Both the position numbers and the translations under genes were made by a program. The notes under the pieces are model-generated. The model saw nothing but the letters and a program-made list of their open reading frames with translations. It was not told the origin of the DNA and made no database searches. From Ascarosepion bandense (Eukaryota; Mollusca; Cephalopoda; Sepiida; Sepiidae), in assembly GCA_037127315.1 (NCBI GenBank), contig JBBBDQ010001456.1, positions 1,048,001-1,112,000 of the forward strand: 64,000 bases of DNA, read 5' to 3'. This document shows positions 36,770 to 49,170 of the stretch, piece after piece (position 1 is the stretch's first letter; each line of letters starts with the position of its first letter).

Positions 36770-37337
36770 ATGTTATCAAAGTAAGAAAATAAAAGGAAAA
36801 TTTAAAATTTTAATAGCTGGAATTGGATAAGTTGCTCCAGCTTGATAGGGTTTCGTACCTTGCTCAATGTAACCTGATGAGTTTCTGGGACAATCCTTGC
36901 AAAGAATGCAGTGAAAGTGGAAAAACTGCAGAAAAGTAGCACCACAAACTACTAAAAAAAAATAACTTTAGTGGCAATCTGTGACAGAATAAAAAATCTA
37001 CATTTATTGTCACTCCAAAATAATGGAATACTGAATGGTCATCTTTGTAGTTTATATAAATTTGAAATTCTTCAACAATTTTCCTAGATGTATCACACAT
37101 GCACATTAAAAAAAAAAAAAAATCAAGGAATCATTTCTCATATCTTTACTTTTCACCAAAGTTGTTGTAATAGTAAGTAGTCTGTCCATAGTGGGTTGTT
37201 TGTTAGAAGCCTTTTTTGCTAAATGGTATTTAAACTTAATGGGGTTCATTATACTATTCACCCTAACAAGCTATGATGACAAAATTTGCGGAAAAGCCCA
37301 TTGCCATCAGCATAAGTCTTCCAGAAATTGTTTCACT

Positions 37338-37812
37338 AGATGTTGTAGTAGTGAAACAAATGTCTTATCTTCCAAAGATATTTGTTTTGTTTCTTGCATT
37401 TTTGTTTATGTATATTTTTGTACATAAATTTTAGAAACTGCAGTCATTCTCTTTTTTCTTTTTTTTCTTTTTTTGAGAACATCCATCTTTTGAGGTTGTG
37501 GGGTTTTCATATAAAAAATCACCTGTTGCTTTTTTCATGTTAGATTTTTAAAAAGAAAATCAATTTTATCAGCTCAGGTTTCCAGTTTTCCATACAAGTG
37601 AAATATTTTCTTTTTTTTTTTTTTTTTTTTTTTTTACACAAAGTAGCTAATAGGTAATTTTTAAAAAGTTGTTTTGAATATTTGGAAAAGGTTTGTGTGT
37701 ATTTACTGTGACAGAACAAAATTAAATTTTTAATTCAGGCTCACAAACTGGATGTTGTAGTAAAAAATAACCTCATCTCCCAAAGATATTAGTTTTGTTT
37801 CACACAGCACTT
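37338..37812 (+). repeat. Local direct duplication (two 60-bp copies)
   Basis: 'gatgttgtagta' followed by 'ccaaagatatttgttttgtttc' at about 37338-37400 recurs with minor changes at about 37752-37812. The copies are about 410 bp apart in the same orientation. Confidence 0.7.
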
Positions 37813-38697
37813 TATTTTTTTGAAGAACAGCAAGTGATCTCTCTTAAATTCTTACAAGAGGAAAAAATTAATTAGGGTTTGTGCATGCAGGGTTACCAGG
37901 TTGAAATCAGTAAAAATGCCAAACCATGTTTAATAAGAAAAAAAAAAACTCTAGGCAAACAGAAAAAGTCCAGTTTTAAATTAATTCCCAAAATTGTTGA
38001 AAAGTTAACTAGAGACAAGAAGCTACATTATTGAAATTATTAAATAAAATTTTTGAAATAGTTTCATAAAATTTGAAAGAACAAACTGCCCTCACCTGCA
38101 TCACCATGTGTGATAGAAAAAAAAAAAAAGAAAGGATAAAACTAAAAGACAAAATTTTTGTGCCCCCCCCCCTCCATACACACAATTTTTTTTTTTTTTT
38201 TTTTTAATTAAGCCAACTTCATAAAATTTGGTTCCTAAATGCTGTAAAGGTAAACTATAGGAAGACAGTAGGTAAAGAAGAGGGATGTATTAAAACATTA
38301 TCAACTTTATCCTTTGATGTCTGTCAAACAGTGAGTTAAGAAAGGCAAACATAGTAACAAGTAAAAATTGCAGTTGGCAAATTTTTTAGAAAAAAAAGTT
38401 CCATTTCAAAATCGCAATTTTTATTTTCACAGAAAATAAGACCTCCTCTACATCTGTCATTCATCAGTCGTATTTTCTTATGTTGCACCATTGCATTACC
38501 ATTTATTGCAATCTTCATGGAATAAATCCCTAAATAAAAAAGAAAAGTCAGTTTACTGGAAGAATTCAAAAGGCATTTATCATGGTCTTTTGTTAAGAAA
38601 GAAATTCTGGAAGGATGAAAATATGATGTTGGCAGATAAAATGATACATATTTTTAATTATGACTTTAAAAATGGACATTTTAAAATAGTATATTGT

Positions 38698-38701
<4 letters not shown>

Positions 38702-38728
<27 letters not shown>
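38702..38728. repeat. (TA)n microsatellite
   Basis: TA run followed by a short (CA)n. Confidence 0.95.
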
Positions 38729-38729
<1 letters not shown>

Positions 38730-39869
38730 CGCACACACATACAGAGCAAAGATAAATATTACTCAAAATAAAGTCAAGGGTTAAAAAAATAACTTGTTTT
38801 TTATTATATTTTTGAGGATTCACCTTTTTCTTTTTTTACATATATTTCTATATATTATTGAATAGATACTAATTTTTTTAACATGTGTGTTTTGATAAAT
38901 ATGTTATGTAGTAGAAAAGATTGTACAGACATGTTTCACCTTCTCCTGTGAGCCATTCTCAGATTGGAATGAGTGACAGACCCTCTGTGCAAGGAAAGTG
39001 CCTTGGAATTTTTGAGAAAGCAGTAATATCATTCTAAGAAAGAAAAAAAATCATAAAAGCCATTAGGAAAGATGGTTTTTAATTGTCATCAATAGAATCA
39101 TTTTTTACGTTTTTGTAAAAATGGATTTGCTGGTAAACAAACTTATCAAATGGATTTAATTGCTAGTATATTTAAATGCCCACTGTATTTATTTTGTTTG
39201 TGTGCTTGTCAGAAATTGTATTAACCAACAACTTTAGTTTTTATGCTCATGACATTTTAACCTATCATATTTCATTTGGAATTAAAGGTTTAGTATGGCT
39301 ACAGTAATACTGCTATCTTTGTTACTTTTTCTGAGTTTTCATGTAAGCTAGGAATGCTTCACATTTGTTCTATAAAATATATGGGTTTGTTTACAAAGTA
39401 CATGGTTGATTTTAAAACAATACAATATTTGTGAAGCTTATGAAGCTTGATTATGTTATAGGAATCTTTGCAAATGATCTTTTGACTTCTTTTCAATTCA
39501 GATGTTGGAATTATGAAAATTTTGTTCACTTTTAAATAACTTTAAAAACTAGAATAATAAAAAAATTCTTAGCAATTGGTCTAATTAAATCTGCCAAATG
39601 ATTCCTGAAAACTGACATTTGTTTGGACATATGCAAATTACATGATGATTCTACAGTACTGTATAAAATAACATCACACAAATAAGAGAATTGGTGTGCT
39701 GTCTCTGTATAGTAAGAAGGCTCTCAACAAAAGACAAGCTTCATGTGTTTTAGCTACATTTTTTAATGAAAACTTTAAATCTTAATGTCTAAAAAGATAA
39801 ATGGACAATTAGAAGGTATAGACCATATTAAATGTTTTGAATTTATCTAGTTTTATCATTTATTTTAGC

Positions 39870-40000
39870 TCTTGTCCTCATCTTTGTTGTTATAGTCACA
39901 ACATTCAGTCATTATTCTCACCATTCTTCAGGGGTTTGTTATATTTCAAACAGATTCCTTTATTCAATTCACTAGAGTATACTGATATTCATTACACTAA
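39870..40000 (+). repeat. Dispersed repeat R1, copy 2
   Basis: Shares 'tgtcctcatctttgttg', 'attcttcagg', 'tttcaaacagattccttta' and 'aattcactagagtata' in order with 60821-60945. Confidence 0.6.
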
Positions 40001-40679
40001 ATTTTGTATTAGTTAATTTTTCTACTCATTCTACTGAGTATGGATTCTACTGCCTGACTCAGGGATTGATTTTATGATCAAGTAACCACTGGCTTTATTG
40101 TCTTGTAAGACAATCAGGTGATGTAATTTAGAAGCCTTAATTCTTGTCTGTTCTTATTTTAAGACTCCTAAATGGTATTCAACTATGCTTGGCCTACTGT
40201 GGAAGTTATCATAGTTTTGCGTATATCCTGATTATTTTATTCACTTTGTTATTCTGAGTTTGATCCATAGGAGTTGGTGACAAACACCACCACCCCCTAC
40301 TCCTGCAAACTCATTTTTCCCTCCACATAAGATCAGCCATCTCTGACTTCATAATTCCTTCATAGACTTTGGATTTACAATGTTCTACTCACCTTACCTT
40401 CAAAGGGTAGCCAGTCTCACTTTTGTATTCCTTGACATTATTTCTACATAGAATGCAGTAGACACAATTCTTCATTATGTTCTCATTTGAAGGGAAGTCT
40501 GAAAGAATATGGGAAAGCTGTAGCTCTGATTTTATTGATACTGAGTAAATTATGCCATGAGTTGATCTTTGTCACACTAACCTTTCAAATTATATCATGG
40601 TTTCTAAAAAATAATTCTATCCACTAATAGTTGACTAATTTTTGTGCCCTATTTTCATTTCATTTTTCTTTGTTGTATC

Positions 40680-40715
40680 AGTATGACCAGATTCAGATTT
40701 GAATCTGGTCATACT
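40680..40715. repeat. Perfect palindrome, 16-bp arms, 4-nt spacer
   Basis: Arms AGTATGACCAGATTCA (40680-40695) and its exact reverse complement (40700-40715), separated by GATT. Confidence 0.97.
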
Positions 40716-41469
40716 AAGCAAGTGATATTACACATAACAATTTTTATTTATTATACAAAAATTGACTTAATTGAACTATTCTAACAATTTTTGTAATATT
40801 TTAGCTGCTTCATAATAAAGTAACACTTCATGGTTGCTTAAATTAATTTCTTGTTAATTAAATTCTGTTAAAAACCTATTTTCATTTAATAGGAAGCTAG
40901 TTAGCAAAGAAATAGCCATTTAATATTTAATACTGTCGTGCTTGATTAAGCAACATTAAAAAAATAAATCACTATTTTTTGTCTGCGTGCATTCATTAGT
41001 CACTGTTCATCTTCACTTCCATTAAGAACCTGACTAAGCTTGTTTATGTAGTCAGCCACAGAATGGTATCTTGTGTTATGACTCATAGCTAATGCAAATT
41101 CATTCTTTACACTATACAATTAACACTACAGTGGGCATGTTCACTAGAAAAATTAACATACTAGTTTATCTTAAATTTACGAATTTCTTCTGTTATTGTC
41201 TGATTCTAAAAGACCTTTTTATTTTAAAAAAAATACAAGTAAGCATAAGTAACAAAATATCTTTTTAAATATTTTCAGTAAGAATATATTAAAATATACA
41301 GCTCAATTAGGTGATAAGAGCTAATCAGTATCTTCACATAGCTATTCATGCTCTAAAATTCATATGAAATGTGTTTTGAGATGAGATAATTTCAGTATAG
41401 CTTAATTTATAATCCCCTTTTTTCTTATTTTAAACTATATTTAGCTATATTTTTGCAATACACACTTCT

Positions 41470-42000
41470 ATGTGCCATGTCCCTTCAGGACGTAGGCAAT
41501 CATAGCTCTCCACATCTCCCTATTCCTGGTGGCTCTTAGCACTCTTTCTCCTGTTACGCCACCCAAACCCTGCTTTGTTATCCACTTGCATAGGCCCATC
41601 AAGTATGTTACCTGCTGCTTTCCCCTGTCTCTCTTTCCCTCTATCTGACCTGTGAATATCAGATTCTCCTAGCCCTTCTTCCTCATTACATGTCTCAGGA
41701 ACTTTAGTGTATTTTCCTGATGTTCAGTTTTAATTTTCTTTTCGTTTACATCCATTCCAAAACCTCATCATTGATCACATGCTCGATCCATGATATCCAC
41801 AGCACCCTCCTGTAGAACCACATTTTAGTTGCTTCAAGATTTTCCCTCATCTTTGAAAAGTATTCACTGCCATATTGTAGAACTGACATCACATGGCAAT
41901 CCAGTATTCTTTTCTTTGTTTCTAGCGAAATATTCCTCTCTCTACACATCTTAAAAATGAGGCTAAGAAAAATTTGAAGTTGAATTTTATTATTCACTCC
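41470..42000 (-). pseudogene. LINE 3' coding tail (relic), group 2
   Basis: The minus frame from 41997 reads 'ERNISLETKKRILDCHVMSV', 'LQYGSE', 'NLEATKMWFYRRVLWISWIE', 'HVINDEVLEWM' and a stop. Shifted pieces follow: 'LKFLRHVMRKKG', 'ENLIFTGQIEGKRDRGKQQV', 'TYLMGLCKWI', 'RVLRATRNREMWRAMIAYVL', ending 'GHGT'. These are the RNase-like and downstream blocks after reverse transcriptase in a non-LTR group. One stop and a shift interrupt it. The same group appears at 48170-48550, and a 39-bp scrap at 45394. Confidence 0.8.
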
Positions 42001-42580
42001 TTACCTAGTTAGAGAAAGTCTTGATGATAAAAAAAATTAAGCAAGATAGTGAAAAAGGACATAAAAATTTATTAAAACCTGTGCAAGCAATACAATAATT
42101 TTCTTTAAATCTATCAAGGTAATAAATAGGTAACAATTAATTAATTTAGTAAAATTTGAATCTCAAGAACATAAAATTCTGGTCTAAAAATGTTACTATG
42201 AATTACTATTTTACCGTTGATGGATTCTTTTTGAAACCTGGTATACATTTATGTCTGACCACATCCAAACAGAAAATACTATTCAAATCATCTAAATTTC
42301 AAAATCATTCAAGTAAATTCAATATTTTATTTACATGAATATGCTCTATTAATATATAAATTTGTAAGAAACTATGTATCTCATAAAAAGATTAATTAAT
42401 AAAGTGGTTTTAAACATTAAGCATACTAAATACTTAGAAAAACCCTACAATTATTTTATCTTTGGTTTCTTAGGTTAGGAAGTTTTTATCAGAATTATTG
42501 GAATGATTGGAAAACATTTTTTTGTAAGTTACCATTTTTTTATCAGTTTTAAAATACACTTAGAGAAAAAACTGGATAAC

Positions 42581-42585
<5 letters not shown>

Positions 42586-42617
<32 letters not shown>
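42586..42617. repeat. T32 homopolymer
   Basis: 32 consecutive T bases just upstream of the GC-richer 42.65-42.95 kb patch. Confidence 0.95.
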
Positions 42618-42621
<4 letters not shown>

Positions 42622-42639
42622 CACTATTTTTTTCACATA

Positions 42640-42950
42640 ACTTCTAGTATCATGGAATGAAGAGATACGCAGTGAAATGTAGATAAACTACTTTTACCAG
42701 AGTGGTACAACCAAGAGGTATATACAATATTTAGTCTCTCGTAGTAGTAGGTGTTACTTCACAAAGTCCGTGATAATGACAACTCCCCCGTGCTAAGCGC
42801 ACATTGTCTTTTATACATTCAGGCAACCAGATGTTGCATGGTACAAACCACAACACAACACTTCTGTTAATTTTTTCTCCCTCGCTCACTTTTTAGACAA
42901 AATGGCAACCATTTTGGAAGCATCTGCTACATATTGTCTTTGTTTACAAG
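42640..42950 (+). promoter_or_regulatory. Candidate promoter and non-coding first exon (of the KLHL gene?)
   Basis: A patch less AT-rich than its flanks, with a pyrimidine stretch 'ttttttctccctcgctcac', then 'gacaaaATGGCaaCCattttgg', which resembles the YY1-type element found near many animal start sites. It ends in a strong donor, ACAAG|GTATGA (intron from 42951). Joined to the acceptor at 62047/62048, the ATG at 42902 would open a 25-codon upstream frame that stops before the KLHL start. This is inference from splice signals and composition only; there is no transcript evidence. Confidence 0.3.
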
Positions 42951-43429
42951 GTATGATTTTATTGGAAAGCTCATGAAACGTGTTTGCTGTCATTAGAATG
43001 CAAAACTTTGCGTAACTAGTAAAAGTAGTAGTAAATGCGAGTGAAGCCTTGTGATGTTTCATTTTATTTTTTTAATATCTAAATTTAAATCAAAGTTGCA
43101 CCTAAAATTTATATTTTTCAAATTTCTCTTACAAGAGTATTAGTGAATTGACTAATTATTTTGTTATGATTGGGTCATGGTAATATTAGCTATTTCCTTA
43201 TCTGGAAACATTTAACATTCATTCATTGAGTAGTCGGTGCTACTGTCAGTTGAAATTCATAAAAATATTTCTATGAAAACTGTTTTTCAGAAAAAGCTGT
43301 TTCTCAAGTCCAGTAACTGTTAATGCTATTTGCAGTATTTTTTTTAATCATTTCATCACATAGAAGGCAGTAAATCCACTAAGACACATGGGATTGCTGG
43401 GTGTGAAAGAATAATAAAACAGAAACATT

Positions 43430-44670
43430 ATTAAAGTGCGAGAACAATAGAAGAGTAATCAGAAAGGCAATAGATAATGATTAACATTTTAACAAGAATC
43501 TCAGCAGGAGCACATGGCCATATGTGGCAGCAATATTCAAAGTATGAACGAATGGTAGATTTATAGATATGTAAGATAGATTCTAGTGAGAAAAAAATTG
43601 TTTTGCATGACATCATGAATCACCTTTCTTAGCAAACCTTGCAATTGATCCAATATAACCTTTCCACTTAATGTCAGCCAAGAATATTAGACTGAGAAGG
43701 CACAACAAGTCACTCACCTGAAGGTTAGCATCACCCACACTGAAAAAAGAAGGGGGGGGTCTCTTAGATGATTACTAGAGAGCAGTTTCATTTTGGAAGC
43801 ATTAGAATTAAGTCATTCCTTGCCCAAATTAAAAACAAAACTAGGTTATTTTTTAGATCAGTTGCCAATTCGATTTGAGGATTAAATGGTTATCAGCGCA
43901 GATTACAAGTTAAGAACTGATGCTATTAAGAAAGTCCTTGATAAAAATTAAGAGCAAAATAGGTCCAAGGATAGTGGCAGTTCAAGTTCAGCTTGTGAAG
44001 AAGACCTGTATTGTCAAATGCTTTCGAGATGTCGAAGACAACAGTCCAAACTTCATCATTCCTATCTAAAAATTGATAAACTCTTTCAGCAATAATCATT
44101 TATACATCAGCAATTGACCTAGAGAAGCAAAAACCATATTGTTTATTTGAAAGAAGGCATTGTGATGTGAGATGCTTAACCAATCCAGAGTTGATTAGAG
44201 CCTCTAGTATTTTGCCAAAAAGAGGTAGGCTAATATGCCAATAGAGGATCAGACAGTTCACCTGAATTTTTAAAGACTAGGACAACAGAAGAGGATTCCA
44301 ACAAGAAATATTTATTGTACTGTTTAGAGGAAATTAGCAACTAGTTCGGGAATACATTTCTTAACTATTTCAGAGATATCATCAGGTCTGCATAAGGTTA
44401 GTAGAAATTATGGAAGGTGTTATATACATATCCCTCAACAGACTCGGTTCTAAGTGGAAAGTCAACCAAAGTTACTTGAGATAACAATTTACATGTGAAA
44501 CCATCTGCTTCAGCAGATGTTAACACCTTAAATTGATTGAAGAAAGGAGGAATAGAAAATTTAGTCTTATCTAATACACTATTACAGTAGTCATGAGAAA
44601 CAAAGTTAAAGGCTGTATGATGCCTCATTCTATCTGAAAACACAGATTTAACTCTCTGAGGACACATTAA
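43430..44670 (-). pseudogene. Jockey-like LINE reverse-transcriptase relic
   Basis: Minus-strand pieces in order: 44.6-44.3 kb linker, then about 44290 'ESSSVVLVFKNSGELSDP', about 44140 'KQYGFCF'-like, about 43820 'NASKMKLLSSN', about 43690 'WKGYIGSIAR', and 43600-43490 'SLESILHIYKSTIRSYFEYC' and 'CHIWPCAPAE'. These are the fingers, palm and thumb blocks of the reverse transcriptase of the same family as the endonuclease at 24795. The YADD catalytic block falls in a degraded part and is not readable. Many stops. Confidence 0.8.
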
Positions 44671-44799
44671 TATTTATTACATTCAGCCATGGGGGTATAC
44701 TTCATAGCTTTTTGTTTGTAGGGGAGAATGTCAACATCTAGATTATATCATTATTTTCTCTTCAAGTTAAATTTAATATCCATTTTAGTTATTGTTGCT

Positions 44800-45235
44800 G
44801 TTCTTTGTCCATGATTTTTATTTGGAATCCCTTAGGTCCATTTTACACATTAATAAATCTATCATTTGTCCATGCATTGAATACTGTTGCCATGTCTGGT
44901 CAGGTGCTTCTATGATGCATCTTTAGATTTTCAACAAAATCCAAAGAAGGATCTGCAATATAATCAGTTCACCCTTTTACCCTTGAAATAGTTAAATGTA
45001 ACTAGTTTCTTTTCTCACACTTTCCATTTGTGGAACTCTCTTCTGTTTGCTTGCTTCCCTGATAGCTACAATCTCCAAAAGTTTAAATGCAATGTCCATT
45101 GCTATCTTCTATCTACATGATTCTTATCCATCTCTTATCCTTTCTTCAGCATCTCCCGTACCTTGTTTTTCTCTCACTGTAGGCCCTGTGCACCAGTGGC
45201 ATTTTTGCCTTGCTTGTGGTTAAATGTTTAAAAAC
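44800..45235 (+). pseudogene. Jockey-like LINE 3' end (relic)
   Basis: Plus-strand pieces: 'SILHINKSIICPCIEYCCHV', 'WSGAS', 'IFNKIQRRICNII', a gap, then 'LFCLLASLIATI', 'KSLNAMSIAIFYL' and a 3' UTR-like 'gtgcaccagtggcattttt'. Same family as 48640-49170. The middle of the C-terminal domain is deleted. Confidence 0.8.
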
Positions 45236-45393
45236 AAAAACAAAAAAAGCTGTCAGTAAGGAAATAAGTCAAAGCTGATAAAATAAATATAGACAGAGCA
45301 AGCTGTTTTTGTCAGTAGTTCTTTTAGTAGATACTGGTTACAGATCAAAGGAATGGAACCAACTGAAGCCTTTTTTTTTTCCTTTTTTTAATA

Positions 45394-45432
45394 TAGCCCT
45401 TCTTCCTCATTACATGTCTCAGGAACTTTTAA
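45394..45432 (-). repeat. 39-bp scrap of the group-2 LINE tail
   Basis: 'agcccttcttcctcattaca' and the bases that follow repeat 41671-41708 almost exactly. On the minus strand this is the 'LKFLRHVMRKKG' block. It is abruptly flanked by unrelated sequence on both sides. Confidence 0.75.
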
Positions 45433-48169
45433 TATAGATGCACTGAGTTAGACATGATAGATTTTGGTGTACAGTGATTGTACTGTTCTTACTTGATGTG
45501 TAAACTCTTGCCAACCAGAATAAATATTTCCACTTCAATAACCATGCAAAATTCTATTCGATAATTAACTGGTTTGTTACTAGAAGAAAAGGTCATACAA
45601 AAATCAAAGAATACTTAAGAAAATGTAATAAATCTATTAAAAACACAATAAATGCATACATAATACAGTGTAATGTGTATCTACAAAGTTATATAGCCAA
45701 TGCATATGCAAGACAATAGGTATATAGAAAGCAATGCAGTAAATATATGAGGCAAAGTAATATGTCTGTACATATATTATGCAAACACAAAACAATATGA
45801 CAACATTTACAAACATTGCTTGAAGTATAGATGTTCTTAAAATGATAAGCTTTGATTTGAAAGATCACTACTTCCCATTTTATGACTTCTAAATATTACT
45901 TTTTGTAACATGGAGAAATTAAAGAATTTGAGAGAAATTAAATAGGTTTGCAGCCATAATTCAAAACTCATGTGTAAGGAAGAGTACTTAATGTTTATAC
46001 TTTAAAGAAAAGTAAACCGCCCTATCCTCCAAAAGTTATATGCTGATCCATAAAATAATTACATGTGATGTTTTTCTTAACAAATTCATTTCAGACAAGC
46101 AATTTAAATGAGAAAATTACAACATTTCATGCAAAATCAAAAATTCAAAATATCAGAAAGATATACTAAACAGAATTTGTCAGACATTTGATATGTATCT
46201 GCTTGAAATTAATGCTTGACCTCAGGTGAGCACTCTTTCTCTTGATTAAAGTAGTGTGTTCTTTTTCAGAATGTATTCTGTCTAGCAGTAGAAATCTGAG
46301 TGAAAGGATTGACTATTTCACATTATTTTAAAAAGTGGTTAATTTTACTTGAAGGTCTACAAACATAAATTCTTTTCTTTCTTTTTTCTCTCCATATGTT
46401 CCTTGTTTTATCCCAGGTCCTGTGGACAGTCCAAGATTCCACTGTTATTTCTTCCCATCACTTGTTGCTATACATTTGAAGAAAACAAAACATATCCAAT
46501 AGATTTTCAATAATTTTTGCAAATATCCACTAGCATTTCTGAGAGCTCATGGGGAATCTCTCGAGGATTCTTATTTGATTTTAGAAGTTGATGGTATTTT
46601 TCAATGATTCTTCCGCAAATTTTCAAGCATTGGTTGTCAGATACTGCTCTACCTAGACAACTGATGGGCTTCTAATTCAAGACTTTATTTCAAGTGACAA
46701 GCCACCACTTTTCAAATAGTTTCCATTTTAATACATTATAAATAAATCTTGACCAACTGAAAAATGTACTTTTTTTCATTTCTTTCTTTTTAATTTTAGC
46801 TTTTTAAAAAAAAATTTTTAGTGCTTTTATTTGTTACTCTTGTTTAAAATTAGTGTACTTCAAGGGCAAAAGTGTAAAGCTTTGAGTCTCCCAGGTTTCT
46901 CTTAACTCTCATCTTATTGTTTCCACATTTGTTATCTTCAGTTGCTTTGCACTTTTCCTTAATTCCTCTTCTATTTTCTTCCTTTAGACTGACAAGAATC
47001 ATTATATGCATAAGAATTCCACCCATCTTAATTCTTCTTTTATAATCTTCACCCTTACAATCCTCTGGCTGCTGCAAGGTATTTAGTTCCTCTTTCTATA
47101 CCTCAGTTTCTTCTCAATCTTCTTGCCTCTTGGTTCCTGCTATGTAAGGGTTTTTTATCTTTATTATAATTAGAATCAATGATCTTCAATGTTTTATCAT
47201 TATTAGCCTAATATATAAGTATTTATTACATTTACTTAACATTTTCTTTTTTAGACTTTATAATAAATTTAATTATAGAGATAAGTATTAAAACTGACTA
47301 GCAGATCTGTTTCACTCCTCTACTATATTACTGGTAAGCTTAGTGAAGTAAGCCATGTCAATTAAAGTAAGCCATTGTATTGAAATTACTGCTTTCTTAT
47401 TATATATAGTCATTTAGTGTCAAGCCAACTTTTAAAATCCTCTATTTTAAAGTTGTACTTTTTGTGATTTATGGTATCATTGTTCCGTGTATTCACAATA
47501 TGGACATCAATGCTTGTATATCCAAGTAATCTAAAGTTATACTGCAAAAGTATTACTCCTGGTGTATTCAACCAACCTAGACAGTTTGGAAGATGGTGAT
47601 CAGATTAAATGTGAATGACAAGAAGCCATAAGATGCAGCATGTTGGTTACTGATAATGAATCAGGCACATGAAAATTTCTCAGCTGGTACCTGAAAATAA
47701 TAATTATTAAGACTATAGTATTAGGTACAAAGTTGGATTTGCCACCGAAACATTTTTTATGACTGACTTTATCATTACCAATATCTCATGGATGCTCTAA
47801 TGACCATTCAACATGCTGTGTGAACTAATATGTGACCTAGAAGGTCATGATAAAGTCAAACAAATCTAAGAAAGCTTGATGCAATAATGATGATGAATAC
47901 ATGTAATTTATGGAGAGCTGTTCTACTTCCTGAAAGGACATGGCATTTAGAATTTAAAAAAAAGGCATTTCTCAGTGCAAGCATTCTTTGTTTTATTTCC
48001 TTGACAATTGAGCTTTAAAAAATCTTTTCAACTATATTTCATGAAATTAATATTTCTTGGATTTCTGGTTTTACTCAGAGGAAACTGAACTTCAACTATA
48101 ACAACACAGAAGAATTATTTTTTGAGATTTTTTAGATGAGGAATTATTATTATATGCTTTACTCGGTGA
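45433..48169. other. AT-rich, no gene recognised
   Basis: No element, exon or conserved frame seen. The minus frame at 46850-47077 is lysine-rich without a motif. Confidence 0.45.
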
Positions 48170-48550
48170 ATGTGGGAGAATTTCTCACAGATAACGACAA
48201 AACTGGAAAGCAACAGAAGTATGGTTATACAGAAGGATGCTGAAAATATGGATAGAGCGTGTAAGCATTGAAAAAGTCTTAAGGAAAATAGAAACAAAAA
48301 GTACATATATACTTAGAATAAAAAAAAAAACAACTGAAATTTTTAGGACACCTAATAAAGTAGGACTTTGAGAGAATTTGCCGGACACCTTGAAAGCAAA
48401 AAGGACAAAGGGAGGCAGCAGGCCACCTACCTGACCAGTTTGTGTGAATGGAGTAAGAGGGATGGCAAAGAGACATATTACTAAGAGCTACAAAGGATAG
48501 GTAGTTGTGAAGAGCCATGATCACCCAGATCATAGGGGACATAGCACATA
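48170..48550 (+). pseudogene. LINE 3' coding tail (relic), group 2
   Basis: Shifted plus frames give 'WKATEVWLYRRMLKIW', 'ERVSIEKVLRKIETKSTYIL', 'QLKFLGHLIK', 'KRTKGGSRPPT', 'LLRATKDRQLWRAMITQIIG' and 'DIAHR'. The blocks and order match 41470-42000 on the other strand. Three or more frameshifts. Confidence 0.75.
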
Positions 48551-48639
48551 GAAGTCTTCTCTCAAATGATTTAAAGAGAAGTGGGAAGAGTATATAGAAT
48601 TGACTGATAAGTCTGCAGCTAAGAAAGTTGGCTCACTAT

Positions 48640-49170
48640 GTTGTGTTAGACTTTTTTGTGCCAGAATCTATTTTACATATTTATAAGCCTGCCTTTTGTC
48701 CATGCTTTGAATATTGCAGCCACATTTGGTTTGGTGCTCCTACTACATATTTTGAGATTCTTGATGAAATTCAAAGAAGAATCTACAATATTATTGGTCC
48801 TGACCTAGCATCTCAGTTTCAGTCCCTTTCCCACCACTATAGCATGGCTTCCCTATGCTTTTCTATAAATATTTTCATAGTAATTGTTTTGATGAGCTTT
48901 TCTCTATGGTTTGTGACCAATTTAAAGTTGAAATGGCAAGATGTAACCATAAGTTTTATGTTAACAGTTACTTCTATTGCACATCTAGCTTCTTGCTTCC
49001 TAATCAACTTTGATTTTCAAAAATTTAAATGCAATGTTAATTCTTATCTTCTGTCTTAATTTTTATTCTTTTATTGTCCTCTCTTTTTAATAGTAGTTTT
49101 TCTCATTCTCTAGCACATAGTAGCCTCTTGCATCCTAGTGGCTTTATTGCCTTTCTTAGGGTGAAATGAT
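48640..49170 (+). pseudogene. Jockey-like LINE 3' end (relic)
   Basis: The 143-codon plus frame begins in 'FFVPESILHIYKPAFCPCFE', 'YCSHIWFGAP', 'YFEILDEIQRRIYNIIGPDL' and 'ASQFQSLSHHYSMASLCF', then skips to 'FQKFKCNVNSYLLS' with a stop at about 49057. This is the C-terminal end of the LINE ORF2. The 3' UTR continues to 'ttgcctttcttagggtgaaa' at 49148-49167, matching 25.95 kb in style. The arginine/threonine-rich middle is lost. Confidence 0.85.

Larger units (their letters stand above)
35743..41469. other. AT-rich, no gene recognised
   Basis: Holds (TA)n arrays, T runs (37611-37635, 38187-38206), a C run at 38163-38171, a local direct duplication near 37.4/37.8 kb, a copy of repeat R1 and a palindrome at 40680. 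No coding exon supported. Confidence 0.45.

Noticed and set aside
42902..42950. ATG-led 16-codon frame as the true KLHL start
   Set aside because: Spliced to 62048 it reaches a TAA before the KLHL ATG, so it cannot be an N-terminal extension, only an upstream ORF.
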